The position numbers and the translations under genes were made by a program. Shown here in pieces: positions 13,578 to 13,590 of a DNA stretch of 13,590 nt. The notes under the pieces are model-generated. The model did no database searches, was not told the DNA's origin, and saw only the letters and a program-made list of their open reading frames with translations. The stretch is from contig CALFNW010000082.1 of NCBI GenBank assembly GCA_937902275.1, positions 1 through 13,590 of the forward strand. Direction: 5' to 3'. Numbering within the stretch: the first letter of the stretch is position 1; each line of letters opens with the position of its first letter. Source of the DNA: UBA4717 sp002404395. Lineage in GTDB: Bacteria > Bacillota > Clostridia > Oscillospirales > CAG-272.

Positions 13578-13590
13578 GTGTTACAGTTAA
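13578..13590 (+). CDS. Start of a gene running off the window
   Basis: AAAGGAG at 13565-13571 is a good ribosome site six bases before GTG at 13578, which opens the frame as M(V)-L-Q-L. Only four codons are present, so identity cannot be read. An N-terminus of this kind, under a TGTA/TACA-type operator that overlaps its likely promoter, would suit an autoregulated BlaI/MecI-type repressor, but that is a guess. Confidence 0.4.

Overview
The window looks like a chromosomal segment of an anaerobic Gram-positive gut or rumen Clostridia (Oscillospiraceae/Ruminococcaceae-like). This is inferred from a glycyl-radical enzyme with its activase, a LtaS-type polyglycerolphosphate synthase, a dockerin-bearing esterase, an MBOAT + DHHW pair beside a DUF4358 lipoprotein, GGAGG-type ribosome sites and TTGNNN-17-TATAAT promoters. 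No mobile element, CRISPR array, tRNA or rRNA gene is visible.

Layout. (1) Positions 184-3368, plus strand: a glycyl-radical enzyme of unassigned substrate and its radical-SAM activase, ending at a terminator at 3410-3434. (2) Positions 3572-7247, minus strand: probably one transcript from a good promoter at 7327-7355, carrying upp, an RluA-family pseudouridine synthase and a LtaS-like membrane phosphoglycerol transferase, ending at the terminator at 3448-3475. (3) Positions 7398-11403, minus strand: a DUF4358 lipoprotein, an MBOAT O-acyltransferase and a DHHW (AlgJ/AlgX-like) protein, which together look like a cell-surface glycan acylation cassette. It is led by a promoter at about 11375-11403 and an unusually long leader of about 465 nt. 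(4) Positions 11466-13487, minus strand: a secreted SGNH esterase with a C-terminal type I dockerin, with its own promoter and terminator. (5) Positions 13578-13590, plus strand: the first codons of a gene that runs off the end.

The most unusual content is non-coding. A family of related leader elements lies directly in front of three start codons: the activase, the MBOAT gene and the DUF4358 gene. Each holds a 47-nt block whose copies differ almost only by transitions and whose arms can pair, sometimes through G-U or a compensatory change. This is followed by a small hairpin, a T-rich stretch, and a second hairpin running into GGCATGG(A/G)G, which is the ribosome site. An in-frame ATG sits exactly 12 nt before each inferred start. 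Two copies also share upstream modules, including a GNRA-loop hairpin. The leaders may be an undescribed cis-regulatory RNA or a mobile leader repeat; neither reading is proven here.

A second signal is an imperfect 27-bp motif, TGTAACAC-N9-AAACCTACAG, found once near each end of the window in opposite orientations, upstream of the glycyl-radical operon and between the dockerin gene and the partial gene. It looks like an operator, possibly of a BlaI/MecI/CopY-type regulator.
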